From an uncultured Parabacteroides sp. (GTDB lineage: Bacteria > Bacteroidota > Bacteroidia > Bacteroidales > Tannerellaceae): DNA of 61,846 nt. How positions within the stretch are numbered: the first letter of the stretch is position 1; each line of letters opens with the position of its first letter. This document shows positions 1 to 7,906 of this stretch, piece by piece. The translations under genes were made by a program, and so were the position numbers. The stretch covers positions 1 through 61,846 of the forward strand of contig CASEGC010000042.1 in assembly GCA_949287365.1 (NCBI GenBank), given 5' to 3'. Below the pieces are notes generated by a model. It did not search any database. It worked only from the letters and a program-made list of their open reading frames with translations, and was not told where the DNA came from.

Positions 1-110
1 TTATCGATGACGAAATTCGTCACGATATAGCACGTCTCATGTTTATGGCAAACGGCGACTCTGATTTTATGTCTGCCATCCTTGAGAACTTTCGCCTTGA
101 AGATTGTTAA
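1..110 (+). CDS. 3' end of an unidentified protein gene (partial)
   Basis: An open frame enters from the left edge and stops with TAA at 108-110, giving 35 residues that end in FRLEDC. The fragment is acidic and helical-looking, and I do not recognise the family. A strong plus-strand terminator follows at 151-196, which supports this as the true end of a gene. If the 11-bp repeat at 278 is the distal attachment site, this gene is chromosomal and lies outside the terminase element. Too little is present to infer function. Confidence 0.5.
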   Translation, partial: IDDEIRHDIARLMFMANGDSDFMSAILENFRLEDC

Positions 111-150
111 TTTTAGAGTAGCCATATAGATTAAAAATTTAGGATACGCA

Positions 151-196
151 AAGGATACGCGTTTGTGTCCAAATTTGGACGGAGTATCCTTTTTTT
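151..196 (+). terminator. Rho-independent terminator after the partial plus-strand gene
   Basis: AAGGATAC (151-158) pairs with GTATCCTT, with the palindrome GTCCAAATTTGGAC inside the loop arm, followed by a run of T from 189. The motif GGATACGC also occurs just upstream as a tandem copy (142-149 and 153-160). Confidence 0.75.
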
Positions 197-224
197 AATC
201 TACAAATCGGAGTAGTATCGAAAT

Positions 225-269
225 AAAAAAGGAGCGTCAATACCTAACTGTTAGTATCTTAGCTCCTTT
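225..269 (-). terminator. Rho-independent terminator, minus strand
   Basis: On the minus strand AAAGGAGC (269-262) pairs with GCTCC (235-231) and is followed by six T. An inner ATAC/GTAT pair extends the stem. At present it follows terL. If the element at 278-5202 were excised, the same hairpin would lie directly downstream of tRNA-Thr, which suggests it was the tRNA's original terminator. Confidence 0.75.
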
Positions 270-277
270 CCATCTCA

Positions 278-288
278 GAGCCGAAAGC
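278..288. other. Candidate distal attachment site (11-bp direct repeat of the tRNA-Thr 3' end)
   Basis: GAGCCGAAAGC here is an exact direct repeat of 5192-5202, which is the acceptor end of tRNA-Thr. Orientation and geometry fit a tyrosine-recombinase insertion: flank, core, element, core plus the rest of the tRNA. The terL stop codon lies one base inside the core. The repeat is short and also forms part of a small stem (GAGC/GCTC), so chance remains possible. Confidence 0.5.
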
Positions 289-289
289 T

Positions 290-1927
290 CTATATCCCGT
301 TCGAGTACTGCGGCGTGAGCAGGTAAACGCCCAACGCCTCTATCATGGCGATCACGCCGTCTATCTTCTTGTCCTTGTACTCCTTGGACGGCTTCGTGTT
401 GCCGTTGTAGTCCAGCCTCATCACCACGTTGCGGAAGCAGAACCGCGTGATCGGGTTGTTGTCTATCACGGCGTTGCCGGACAGGATGATACGCTCCATC
501 TCCTTCGTGGGGCGGTTGAAGTAGCCTATCGACTGGCTCACGGGTTCCATCGGGAGTCCCTTGTCCGTAGCGTTGATGACGAACTGCGTGGCGTTCCACG
601 AGTCGTAGCCCACCTTCACGATGTACATCCGCTTGTCCACCGACAGTATATCGTCCAGGATGAAGTCGTAGTCCACCACGTTCCCCGGCGTGATCGTCAG
701 GTACTTGTTCCGTACCCACTCCGCGTATTGCTCCTTGTTTTTCTTCACGCTCAACGCCTCCTCCGGCAGGTAATAACGCGTATGGAAATAGAACTTATCC
801 CCCTTCGGCACCATGAACGATACCGCCGTCAGGTCGCTCGTCGAGGATAGGTCGATACCGCAAAAGCAATCGTCTCGGTCGGAGAAGTCGTCGAGCGACA
901 CCGGGGCGGAACGGGCGAGGATGTGCTCGTCGGGTATCCACACGTCCGACGAGTCGCACCACATGTTCAGGTTCTTCGTCTTCACGTTCACCTCGTCGCT
1001 CGGGGTGTTGATGGCCTTGCGCACCTCTTTCCGGAGGTAGGACGACTTGACCGTCACGTCGAGGTTCGGGTTGCTCTTCGCCCAGACGCGCTCGTCCTTC
1101 CAGTCGTCCTCCTTGTCCAGCGAGTAGATGGCGATGAAGAAGGAGTCGTCCTCCTTCAGGCCTTCCAGTATCTCCGTCCCCGTGGTGCGCAGCTCGTAGC
1201 AGGGGCCCAGCTTGTCGAATCCGGCGGTGGTGATGATGATCTCCAGCGGGTTGTCCCTCGTGCCTTGGCCGGACTCCAACACCGCCTTCAGGCTGTTCGA
1301 CTTGGCGGCGTGGTACTCGTCGAGGATGAAGGTGGAAGGGTTAGGGCCGTCCAGTTTGGTGGAGTCCGCCGCCAGCACCTTCAGCCACGATACCGTGCGG
1401 TCGTAGTTTATCGTGTCGCGGAACACTTTCAGGTATTTCCCCCTCGGGTCGAACGCCTTGGCGAAGTTGGAGCAGAGCGGCCAGGCCGATATCTTCACCT
1501 GGTCTTTCGAGTTGGCGGCGAAGTAGACCTCCGCCCCGTCCTCGCCGTCGTTGAAGAGGGCGTGAAGGCCGATGCCTGCGGCCAAGGCCGTCTTCCCGTT
1601 CTTGCGGGCCACCTCGATGTAGGCGGTACGCGTCAGGCGGCTCCCGTCCGACTTGTCGTAGAACCCGTAGATGGAGGCTATGACCCACGCCTGCCAAGGC
1701 TCCAGCCGGAAGGGGGTGCCCGAGTGCCTTCCCTTGAAGTGCCTCAGGTGCGAGAACAGGCGGATGATGTCGTCCACCCTGTCCTCACGGAACTCGTACC
1801 GGTCGTCCTCCATCAAGGCGAGGAACCGCTCGCAGGCCAAACGGACGTACCTGCCGGCCACCACACGCCCCGCCAGCACGTCCGCCGGATACCGGAGGTA
1901 TGGCTTATTTCCCGCTGAAGAACTCAT
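290..1927 (-). CDS. Phage terminase large subunit (TerL, Terminase_1/HK97-like)
   Basis: This is the packaging motor ATPase and nuclease of a tailed phage, 545 residues, full length for the family. Visible motifs are a Walker A-like ARKNGKT (107-113), Walker B TFILDEYHA (199-207) and the coupling motif TTAG (233-236). The C-terminal RNase H-like nuclease has acidic residues at D359 (CGIDLSS), D442 (VGYDSW) and D523 (KKIDGV). Its start overlaps the end of the small subunit gene by 23 bp, which is typical phage packing. Codons are noticeably richer in C and G at third positions than in the chromosomal genes to the right. A portal gene would be expected next, but the gene is followed at once by an att-like repeat and a terminator. 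No other structural gene is present. Confidence 0.93.
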   Translation of the reverse strand: MSSSAGNKPYLRYPADVLAGRVVAGRYVRLACERFLALMEDDRYEFREDRVDDIIRLFSHLRHFKGRHSGTPFRLEPWQAWVIASIYGFYDKSDGSRLTRTAYIEVARKNGKTALAAGIGLHALFNDGEDGAEVYFAANSKDQVKISAWPLCSNFAKAFDPRGKYLKVFRDTINYDRTVSWLKVLAADSTKLDGPNPSTFILDEYHAAKSNSLKAVLESGQGTRDNPLEIIITTAGFDKLGPCYELRTTGTEILEGLKEDDSFFIAIYSLDKEDDWKDERVWAKSNPNLDVTVKSSYLRKEVRKAINTPSDEVNVKTKNLNMWCDSSDVWIPDEHILARSAPVSLDDFSDRDDCFCGIDLSSTSDLTAVSFMVPKGDKFYFHTRYYLPEEALSVKKNKEQYAEWVRNKYLTITPGNVVDYDFILDDILSVDKRMYIVKVGYDSWNATQFVINATDKGLPMEPVSQSIGYFNRPTKEMERIILSGNAVIDNNPITRFCFRNVVMRLDYNGNTKPSKEYKDKKIDGVIAMIEALGVYLLTPQYSNGI

Positions 1928-2276
1928 CGGCGTCCGTCAATTCCTTGCTCTCCGCCACGCCGCCGGTCATCTTCTTGCTCCGGGGCGTGAAACCGTACTC
2001 CCTCGCGATGTCGAGGTACTGTCGCCAGCTCTCCCGCATGAGGTTCGCCTCCGGACGTTTCACCGTCTCTCCCTTCAGGTTCGTCATCGTCATGCCTTTC
2101 TCGGCCACGGTCTCCACGCAGGTGAGGTAGATGTCGTAGGCCGTGGCCATGCGGTGCAGCTGGGGGATGTCGGTCACGTCTATCTTGCCCTCGTCCTCCA
2201 GCTTCCGTACGATGCTCCGCATCAGGCTCACCGTCTCCTTGTGCCTCAACGATTTAGGTATCTGGAATCTTATCAT
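1905..2276 (-). CDS. Phage terminase small subunit, P27 family
   Basis: The DNA-recognition subunit of the packaging terminase. The pattern fits P27/Terminase_4 small subunits: a first helix-rich part, the acidic turn DVTDIPQL, then KGMTMTNLKGE, a proline (KRPEAN) and a C-terminal YGFTPRSKKM. The start is set at the ATG at 2274-2276 (MIRFQIPK), giving 123 residues. The frame stays open upstream to 2417, but that stretch encodes Gly-Pro repeats from a 21-bp array and looks non-coding. It overlaps terL by 23 bp, and the HNH nuclease gene lies upstream across a repeat-filled gap. Confidence 0.85.
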   Translation of the reverse strand: MIRFQIPKSLRHKETVSLMRSIVRKLEDEGKIDVTDIPQLHRMATAYDIYLTCVETVAEKGMTMTNLKGETVKRPEANLMRESWRQYLDIAREYGFTPRSKKMTGGVAESKELTDADEFFSGK

Positions 2277-2314
2277 ACACTTCCGTTTTCGTTCGTTTAT
2301 CGCTTCCTTGTATC

Positions 2315-2377
2315 TTGGTCCGACATTTTCCCCGTTTGGTCCGACATCCGCGCGTTTTGGTCCGACATTTCCGCGGC
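2315..2377. repeat. Three tandem 21-bp repeats (TTGGTCCGACAT...)
   Basis: Units at 2315-2335, 2336-2356 and 2357-2377 share TTGGTCCGACAT and diverge in the last nine bases. Because 21 bp is seven codons, the terS frame stays open through the array and would encode VGPxxxx heptads, which I regard as incidental. Confidence 0.85.
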
Positions 2378-2398
2378 GGGGTCCCGTACCTCCCGGAA

Positions 2399-2508
2399 AA
2401 ACGTAATTACGTTTCACCTCAAACGACGTTATGTTTTACTTGAAACGTAGTTATATCTCACCTCAAACGTAGTTACGTTTCGGTTGAGACGTGGTTACGT
2501 TTTCCCGG
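2399..2508. repeat. Five tandem 22-bp palindromic repeats
   Basis: Units start at 2399, 2421, 2443, 2465 and 2487, each exactly 22 bp. The first contains the perfect palindrome AAACGTAATTACGTTT and the fourth contains AAACGTAGTTACGTTT. Linkers are CACCTC, TACTTG and similar. The period matches arrays elsewhere in the window although the sequence differs. Confidence 0.85.
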
Positions 2509-2632
2509 CGACCCTCGTTTGGCGATTTTTGAAAAACGCCTCGCGCGTGAAGTTCAGGGGGCGGTGGTTTGAACACTTTATGTTAATAAAAAAAGAAGAG
2601 GGGAGGGGTACCGCCCGCCGGTCGCCGTAACG

Positions 2633-2950
2633 TCACCGCCCGCCCGTTCCCCTCGCTCTCCCGTTGTGTACCTTCGAGTGGCACTCGTCGCATAGGCTCA
2701 TCAGGTTGTCGTAGTCGAAGGCGAGCGTCCGCCTCGCGTCCGGGTCGTCCGTCGACATGAACGACTGGACGTGGTGCACGTCGTCCGCCGGCCTCGTTAT
2801 CCCGTCCCGCTCGCACATCTCGCACAGCGGATTGTCCCTCAGCTTGGCGAGCCGTAACGCGCGCCATCTGGCGGAGTTATAGATAACCATCCGCTCTTTC
2901 CGCTTAAGGCTCTCGTCCCTCTTCCTCCTTGGCTTGTATATCGTCGGCAT
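2633..2950 (-). CDS. Phage HNH endonuclease
   Basis: A 105-residue HNH nuclease with a basic N-terminus. The zinc and catalytic framework is visible: C43 and C46 (NPLCEMC), catalytic H59-H60 (DDVHHV), N82 (DYDNLMSLC), C87 and C90, then H91 and H95 (CHSKVHNG). In HK97-type phages small HNH proteins of this form sit beside the terminase genes and assist cos cleavage with TerL and TerS, so a packaging role is likely. The start overlaps the end of the upstream ORF by 47 bp. Confidence 0.9.
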   Translation of the reverse strand: MPTIYKPRRKRDESLKRKERMVIYNSARWRALRLAKLRDNPLCEMCERDGITRPADDVHHVQSFMSTDDPDARRTLAFDYDNLMSLCDECHSKVHNGRARGTGGR

Positions 2951-3236
2951 ACCTGTTTCCTATTTGATTATGGTCCTGTGTTATCTCCCTTATCGCGTTA
3001 GCTATCCTTCGCCTGATACGCTCCATTATTCTCTCATCCGAGCCAAGCGACCGGAACGAGCTGTCCTGCAATATCAGCGTGACGGCGTAATGGAACATGT
3101 CTCCCCTGTCCATCGAGAGGTAGAGCCTACGGTCGCCACCCATAAACTCTCCCATCAACGTCAGGTAATACCGGGCTATCAGCTCCCTTGTCCTCACGCC
3201 GCAATCACCTTTCCTCACCACGTTTGTCCTCGCCAT
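2904..3236 (-). CDS. Hypothetical element protein, 110 residues
   Basis: I do not recognise a family. The protein is mixed-charge with a helical central part (GDMFHYAVTLILQDSSF) and an Arg-rich segment (IMERIRRRIANAIREI) followed by an acidic tail ending in EEEGREP. No signal peptide or membrane segment is evident. It overlaps both neighbours (32 bp with the upstream gene, 47 bp with HNH), which is the tight spacing of phage operons and supports its being a real gene. Function unknown. Confidence 0.6.
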   Translation of the reverse strand: MARTNVVRKGDCGVRTRELIARYYLTLMGEFMGGDRRLYLSMDRGDMFHYAVTLILQDSSFRSLGSDERIMERIRRRIANAIREITQDHNQIGNRYADDIQAKEEEGREP

Positions 3237-3681
3237 ATATTCTCGCTATATCATTATAAGACAAGTACGACTCGCGCCCTACCTTGAAACATCTCACGCG
3301 GTGCCTTGACACCCTCTTGGACATGGAGTCCTTGCTTACCCCGAACGCCTTGGACAATATGGCCAACGGGTAGTAACCGTCCTCCATCCTTATCGACTGT
3401 CGCACGCTTAGCGACATGATAGGTAACATGTTCCCTTCCCTGTCGTAAATCTCGGAAAAGAACCTGTTCACGCACATGTTCACCACCGATGACATGGGAA
3501 CGCCAAACCTCCTCGCCACCTCGCCGATCCGCATCCTGCTCTCCGGGTGGATCCTGACGGATATCATCTCTTTTTTAAGGGATACGCTGTCCTCAGTATA
3601 TGTCTCAATAGCTTGTTCCATAAGGTCTTGCGTGTCGTTTATCCATGATGTTAAACTTTTATAACGACACGCCTCGCGCAT
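3205..3681 (-). CDS. Putative DNA-binding regulator (RHH-like segment) of the element
   Basis: A protein of about 158 residues if it starts at the ATG at 3679-3681; the frame is open further upstream to 3744. The segment MISVRIHPESRMRIGEVARRFGVPMS resembles the strand-helix-helix of ribbon-helix-helix repressors. The C-terminal part (LAILSKAFGVSKDSMSKRVSRHRVRCFKV) looks like a helix-turn-helix or excisionase-type fold. It lies between the integrase and the packaging genes, where an element regulator or excisionase would be expected. The domain assignment comes from sequence pattern only. Confidence 0.5.
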   Translation of the reverse strand: MREACRYKSLTSWINDTQDLMEQAIETYTEDSVSLKKEMISVRIHPESRMRIGEVARRFGVPMSSVVNMCVNRFFSEIYDREGNMLPIMSLSVRQSIRMEDGYYPLAILSKAFGVSKDSMSKRVSRHRVRCFKVGRESYLSYNDIARIYGEDKRGEER

Positions 3682-3798
3682 CGTTATTGATGCGAAGTTA
3701 CGAAAATGATTCCGAATAGCAAATATTATTACACTGATTATCAAAATATAATAGATGATATCTCGCTATAATGATTATACGATATTGACATGGGGCAT

Positions 3799-3829
3799 AA
3801 AAAAGCCCCGCACGACAATATGCGGGGCT
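3799..3829 (-). terminator. Terminator downstream of the integrase
   Basis: A perfect stem AGCCCCGCA / TGCGGGGCT (3804-3812 and 3821-3829) with an 8-base loop, followed on the minus strand by six T. It isolates the integrase from the regulator and terminase genes downstream. Confidence 0.9.
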
Positions 3830-3849
3830 ACACGGTTGTGACGGATAGA

Positions 3850-5075
3850 TTAATGGCATAATATATCCAACTTGAACTTTTCCGGGTCGTTCGTGTAATC
3901 TATAACCATTCTTATAGCGGCATCCGCCTGTCTCCTCATTACACGTACATAATTGTATATTGGTCTATTCTCCTTCATGGATTGGCCAAGGCAATATTCC
4001 ACTATCTCTGTCCTTATGCCCAAGTCGAAGGCGAATTGCGAGAATGTCTTCCTCGCCGAATATGAGCTTACGTTTGAGTTTATACTCAACTCGTCCCTTA
4101 ATTCCTTCAAGCAATGATTCACGTAACGGAGAAAATTCACGTAGGAGAATTTGTAGCCAAAATTCAATTTCCCGCTAACTGTCCTATACTTACGGATAAT
4201 CTCCATCGCCTCAACGGGAATAGTGAACACGACGGATTTATCTCCCTCCCTTTTATTCGCGGTCTTACGTAACTCACCGTATTCCCATCGAACCTCGCGT
4301 TAACCATATCGGCGAGGTTCATCCCGCCAAGGTAAAAGGATAAAAGGAAAATATCACGGGCGAGAGACAGCCTCCTGTGTCTCGTCTTCATATCGAGTAT
4401 CCTCCGAAATTCATTGATCGTGATATCGAGCGTCTTCGCCGGAGATTTAGGCATCTTGACAAAAGAAAACGGATGAATGTCGTACCTTACGATTCCCTCG
4501 CGTATGGCTTCGTTAATCCTCGCTTTCAGGTGCGATAGCCTCATCTGTCTTGTCGCCCCCCTTAGATCGGACATACCCCTCATGAACTTATCGATCGTCG
4601 ATGTAGTGAAACCGCTCAACGGTATGTTGCCGATTATAGACAATATCTTTTTTAAGGTGTATTCGTTCATGTCGGCGTAGCTATTCCGCCCCTCTTTCCT
4701 GAAATCGGATATTCTTCTCTCCATAAAATCCTTGATCGTAATCGTGTTATCAGCGTTTTTCTTATTCTCCAGCATCTCTTTAATCTGGGCGCACGAGAAC
4801 CGTTCTTGGTGATCTATGGAATCCAGCTTTTCTTGATATTCGGACAGTACGTAATCGAGCCGTTGGTTCATCACCTTAGCGTCCTTACGACAAACCACGG
4901 TCCCTTTGTCAAATTGGAACAAATCATCTATCTCGTAACCAATAGAGATATATCTAACCTCTCTCTTATGCGTGATAGTTAAATAAATAAAAAATGTTCC
5001 TTTCGATGTTTTCTGGTCGGTAAGACCGATAATCTCAGTGTTGCCATGATCTTTAAAAATTTTTGCGACAAACAT
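3850..5075 (-). pseudogene. Frameshifted tyrosine recombinase (integrase) of the element
   Basis: Two frames together make one Bacteroidetes-type phage integrase. The N-terminal and core-binding domains and the start of the catalytic domain run from 5075 to about 4240 (LGGMNLADMVNARFDGNTVSYVR). The rest resumes in another frame as KTANKREGDKSVVFTIPVEA and continues to 3850, with the Arg of box II (SARKTF) and a candidate Tyr in RPIYNYV. The break is around 4254-4268. Loss of one ACGT from a duplicated TACGTACGT, or of a single base, would explain it. The gene points away from tRNA-Thr, beginning 117 bp from it, as expected for an integrase at its own att site. A sequencing error cannot be excluded. 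Confidence 0.82.
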
Positions 5076-5144
5076 TACGACAAACAGTATAGCTGAAATC
5101 CCGGATATTTATCGCTTTTTTTTAAAGAACGACTTCTATATGGA

Positions 5145-5184
5145 AAGAAAATAACCGCTATAACTTATTGTATTACAGCGGTTA
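5145..5184 (-). terminator. Terminator immediately downstream of tRNA-Thr, element-borne
   Basis: On the minus strand TAACCGCT (5184-5177) pairs with AGCGGTTA (5159-5152), followed by TTTTCTTTC. It lies inside the candidate element and replaces the terminator displaced to 225-269. The integrase promoter must lie between it and 5075, but I see no convincing box. Confidence 0.7.
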
Positions 5185-5192
5185 AGTTATCG

Positions 5193-5265
<73 letters not shown>

Positions 5266-5292
5266 GAATCCCTTGTCTCTTGAATTCGGGTG

Positions 5293-5323
5293 CAAAGATA
5301 TAGGTATTATTTGATATCCGCAA
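5293..5323 (-). promoter_or_regulatory. Bacteroidetes promoter for tRNA-Thr
   Basis: On the minus strand TTG (5323-5321), a 20-bp spacer, then TATCTTTG (5300-5293), a perfect TAnnTTTG -7 box, about 28 bp upstream of the tRNA. It overlaps the last codons of the upstream gene. Confidence 0.75.
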
Positions 5324-5771
5324 GCAAATCGTCCAAAAAATTATCTAAATCTTCATCTAAATCTTTCAATAAAGGATCATCCAAACGAAGCATATTTTCA
5401 TCCAAGAATAAAAGTTCCTCTATTATAATGAAATCCTCGTCCGTCAAGCTGATAGACAAAGGTTTTACCAAACGAGGTATATCAAAAACTCCTTTCGCCG
5501 ATAAAGCGGCGAGGACAGGTTTTACGGACGTGATGACACGTTTATTAAACTCATCGTCTTTATCGCTTGGGTTTTCCCACTCAGGAATTACGGTTTTCTC
5601 TATTAAACGCTCTTCTTCATCATAAATCCGAAATTCCCCGTTTCCCGCGTCCGCTTGCACATATAAATCATTCACGGAATTACCGTCCGACTCTTCCTTC
5701 GCTAACTTATCGATAGCTGCCATAAAAGCTTTCTCGATAAGGAACTGAATCTCCATTTTATTCGTGCTCAT
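5307..5771 (-). CDS. Hypothetical acidic protein
   Basis: About 154 residues from the MSTNKMEIQF start (an in-frame ATG five codons upstream is also possible). The N-terminus is helical, the middle has a short strand pattern (GEFRIYDEEERLIEKT), and the C-terminus is very acidic (LLKDLDEDLDNFLDDLLADIK). No signal peptide or membrane segment is seen, so it is probably cytoplasmic. A TACTTTTG box at 5797-5804 on the minus strand could drive it. I do not recognise the family. Confidence 0.7.
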   Translation of the reverse strand: MSTNKMEIQFLIEKAFMAAIDKLAKEESDGNSVNDLYVQADAGNGEFRIYDEEERLIEKTVIPEWENPSDKDDEFNKRVITSVKPVLAALSAKGVFDIPRLVKPLSISLTDEDFIIIEELLFLDENMLRLDDPLLKDLDEDLDNFLDDLLADIK

Positions 5772-5827
5772 ATTGAATCCTTCCATTTATATGCCTCAAA
5801 AGTAATAATAAATTAAAGAGAAGACGA

Positions 5828-6862
5828 TTAATTCGCGTCAAATTGCACATTCAATTTCGCGTCCGACCGTATTCGTTCCGCCAGAACCTGGACATATAAT
5901 TCCAGCATGTTCGCTAATTTGGCGTTGTCGTTCGTATCGCGCTTAAACAAACCGTATGATTTGTTCGCCCATTCATAAGCGTCTTCCAGCTCGCCCTTCA
6001 TCTCATGGCATAAAGCCAAGTTGGAGGCCGCCTTGGCCTGCTTTTTCTCGTTCTTCGCGCTCGAATAGAGTTTCAACCATTTTTCTTCCGCGAGGTCCCA
6101 TTTCTCATTCATCGCGTATACGGAAGCCTCTTTCCAGCGCGAGCCGATTCCGGTGAAATACCAACGGGTCTCTTTTTCCCAATGCGGTACGAAATTGCGA
6201 TACGCTTTCGCGCCTATGTATTCACCGGCCGTACGCAACGCCTCTTCGGGCGATGGCAATATCTTTTCCAAAATGGGCATATAATCGACACTTTCTGTCC
6301 AGTAAACGCTATCCGTTATATGTATGGTAGCCAAAGGAGCCTCCCGTCCCGGAATATAGCCGCGTATGACCCCGGCTATCCGCACGTTGACCGTCCCTAT
6401 CGAATATCCTTCAAACAAGGTCTCCACGTCTTTTTTCATTCCGAACAACAAACGGTCGATTGATATTATGGCGTCCGTTCCCGTCTCATCGCATAGCTCC
6501 TTCACTTGTCGCGAGGTCAGCCGCTTGTCCGACTGGAACGAGTGGTCTTTCCTCACCGCGTGATGATAGAGAAGCACGTCGTCGAAATAGGAGGCGTTGA
6601 CTATCGCTTCCCCCAACGCTCGGCAAGCGTCGAACAAAGCGCTATCCGCTTTCGCCTCGCAAGTGTCTTGTTTCTCTCCTTGCGACACGTATTCATAACC
6701 CGCGTCTTCAGGCTGGGGGACCGCGTTGTTCACGATGAGAATCTTCGAGACATTTTCCGGGAACGTCACCTCCGCGGGATTATAGGTCTCGATAGCCATA
6801 TAGTTAATCGTATCGCAAGCCGACAAGAAGCCTACCAATAAGATGGAGCAAACACTTTTCAT
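5828..6862 (-). CDS. DUF6340-family lipoprotein with TPR-like C-terminus
   Basis: A 344-residue exported lipoprotein. The signal peptide ends in the lipobox LSAC with acylated Cys at 16. The following MAIETYNPAEVTFPENVSKILIVNNA pattern is characteristic of the Bacteroidetes DUF6340 group. The C-terminal third (AVYAMNEKWDLAEEKW..., AKAASNLALCHEMKGELEDAYEWANKSY) reads as two TPR-type helical pairs. The molecular role of the family is not known to me. It is a single gene separated from the next by a hairpin at 6883-6903. Confidence 0.8.
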   Translation of the reverse strand: MKSVCSILLVGFLSACDTINYMAIETYNPAEVTFPENVSKILIVNNAVPQPEDAGYEYVSQGEKQDTCEAKADSALFDACRALGEAIVNASYFDDVLLYHHAVRKDHSFQSDKRLTSRQVKELCDETGTDAIISIDRLLFGMKKDVETLFEGYSIGTVNVRIAGVIRGYIPGREAPLATIHITDSVYWTESVDYMPILEKILPSPEEALRTAGEYIGAKAYRNFVPHWEKETRWYFTGIGSRWKEASVYAMNEKWDLAEEKWLKLYSSAKNEKKQAKAASNLALCHEMKGELEDAYEWANKSYGLFKRDTNDNAKLANMLELYVQVLAERIRSDAKLNVQFDAN

Positions 6863-6882
6863 CCTTGAGTCTTAAATTAAAT

Positions 6883-6903
6883 GTGGGATGGTAAACATCC
6901 CAC
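6883..6903 (-). terminator. Hairpin after the isomerase-like gene or leader hairpin
   Basis: A perfect stem GTGGGATG / CATCCCAC with a 5-base loop lies between 6862 and 6917, followed on the minus strand by ATTTAATTT. The T run is weak, so termination may be partial. Confidence 0.5.
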
Positions 6904-6916
6904 GTTCTTATCACAT

Positions 6917-7765
6917 TTATACTATATCGCAAACAGCCTTGAAGTAACCTATCGATTCGGCGATGCCAAGGAATGGGTCCTTCATGTCTTTCTCATATTC
7001 CAGGCTGCACATTCCCGTGTAATTCACCTCGCGCAACATGCGGATAAACGCCGGGAAATCTATTTTCCCCCTGCCTATCTCGATTCCGACTCCCGCCTTG
7101 GAAGCGTCCGTGACATCTTTAATATGCACGTCAAATACGCGTGTATGATACTTTTTCAAATCCGCCACGGGGTCGCAACCGTTCCTCAAATCATGACCGA
7201 TATCCAGACACATGCCAATCCGGGGGTCCAAATCCTTCGTGTGCTCCCACACGTCCGTGGCGTCCGGATAAGTCTTGATATCCGGTCCATGCAAATGAAT
7301 CGCGTAATGGAAATCATACTCTTTCACCTTCTTATCCACATAAGGAAGGAGCTCGTAATTGGGCACTCCTACTACCAGTTTCACCCCGACCCGTCTCGCA
7401 TATTCGAAGGCGCGGTCTATTTCCGCCTCGCTTTTCATGTAAATCGGGCCAACGGCGTACCCCGTCACCTTATGCGCCTCGCATTTGGCGTGGAAAGCGC
7501 TAATCTGCTCCTCCGTGCTATCCAACGGCAAATGGAAGTCCTTGATGCAAAGGTAATGGATATCCAACCTCTGCAATGTCTTCAGGGTCGTGTCCAAATC
7601 GAAGTTGACAAACGTGAACCCCGCCATCCCCAAATGAAAGGGATTGACCGCCTTGGGCGCCTTGGGTTTCACCTGTTCCGGCAAGGCATTGCCCAACACC
7701 GGGCTTCCCAGCAACAGGGAGGCCGCCAGTCCTTGTTTAAAGAATGTACGTCTTGAGTATTTCAT
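6917..7765 (-). CDS. Tat-exported sugar phosphate isomerase/epimerase-like TIM-barrel protein
   Basis: A 282-residue member of the xylose isomerase-like TIM barrel superfamily. The N-terminus MKYSRRTFFKQGLAASLLLG is a twin-arginine signal (R5, R6) with a hydrophobic stretch, so the folded protein is probably exported to the periplasm. Barrel elements include GYAVGPIYMKSEAEID, KLVVGVPNYELLPYVD, GMCLDIGHDL and VFDVHIKDV, where the Asp/His pairs resemble the metal ligands of the family, and CSLEYEKD near the end. The substrate cannot be told. Bacteroidetes encode many such enzymes, probably for sugar or polyol processing. Confidence 0.85.
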   Translation of the reverse strand: MKYSRRTFFKQGLAASLLLGSPVLGNALPEQVKPKAPKAVNPFHLGMAGFTFVNFDLDTTLKTLQRLDIHYLCIKDFHLPLDSTEEQISAFHAKCEAHKVTGYAVGPIYMKSEAEIDRAFEYARRVGVKLVVGVPNYELLPYVDKKVKEYDFHYAIHLHGPDIKTYPDATDVWEHTKDLDPRIGMCLDIGHDLRNGCDPVADLKKYHTRVFDVHIKDVTDASKAGVGIEIGRGKIDFPAFIRMLREVNYTGMCSLEYEKDMKDPFLGIAESIGYFKAVCDIV

Positions 7766-7830
7766 GGTTCTATTCCTATTATGAATGATTAAAATATTAT
7801 CTCTTCTTTTCCTCTATCTAACATGATGAC

Positions 7831-7838
7831 AAATATAG
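7831..7838 (-). promoter_or_regulatory. -7 box of the isomerase-like gene
   Basis: TATATTTG on the minus strand (complement CAAATATA) lies 66 bp upstream of the ATG. The -33 element is not clear. Confidence 0.5.
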
Positions 7839-7906
7839 GATAAAATTTCGTTAGACCGGTCGAAAAACTTGATTACTCGGCAAGAAAAATAGGAAACCTC
7901 CTGACG

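Larger units (their letters stand above)
2277..2632. other. Non-coding gap between HNH and terS genes; candidate cos/packaging region
   Basis: These 356 bp contain no convincing gene. They hold a three-unit 21-bp array (2315-2377), a five-unit 22-bp palindromic array (2399-2508) and a G+C-rich stretch. In HK97-like phages the cos site lies between the HNH gene at one genome end and terS at the other, so the position fits a cos. The function is inferred from position only. Confidence 0.35.

Noticed and set aside
923..1918. 331-codon plus-strand frame opposite terL
   Set aside because: Antisense shadow of a gene with all TerL motifs; the composition (Val, Arg, Gly, Leu) is typical of reverse-complement frames in G+C-rich genes.
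2277..2417. N-terminal extension of TerS with VGPxxxx heptads
   Set aside because: The open frame is a consequence of a 21-bp (seven-codon) array. The P27 fold starts at MIRFQIPK and no TerS extension of this type is known to me.
4240..4275. Programmed frameshifting in the integrase
   Set aside because: There is no slippery heptamer of the usual A AAA AAG or X XXY YYZ type at the break, and the family is normally a single frame. A simple deletion is a better explanation.
6881..7756. 291-codon plus-strand frame opposite the Tat-exported isomerase-like gene
   Set aside because: Shadow frame; the minus strand has a signal peptide, promoter box and family motifs.
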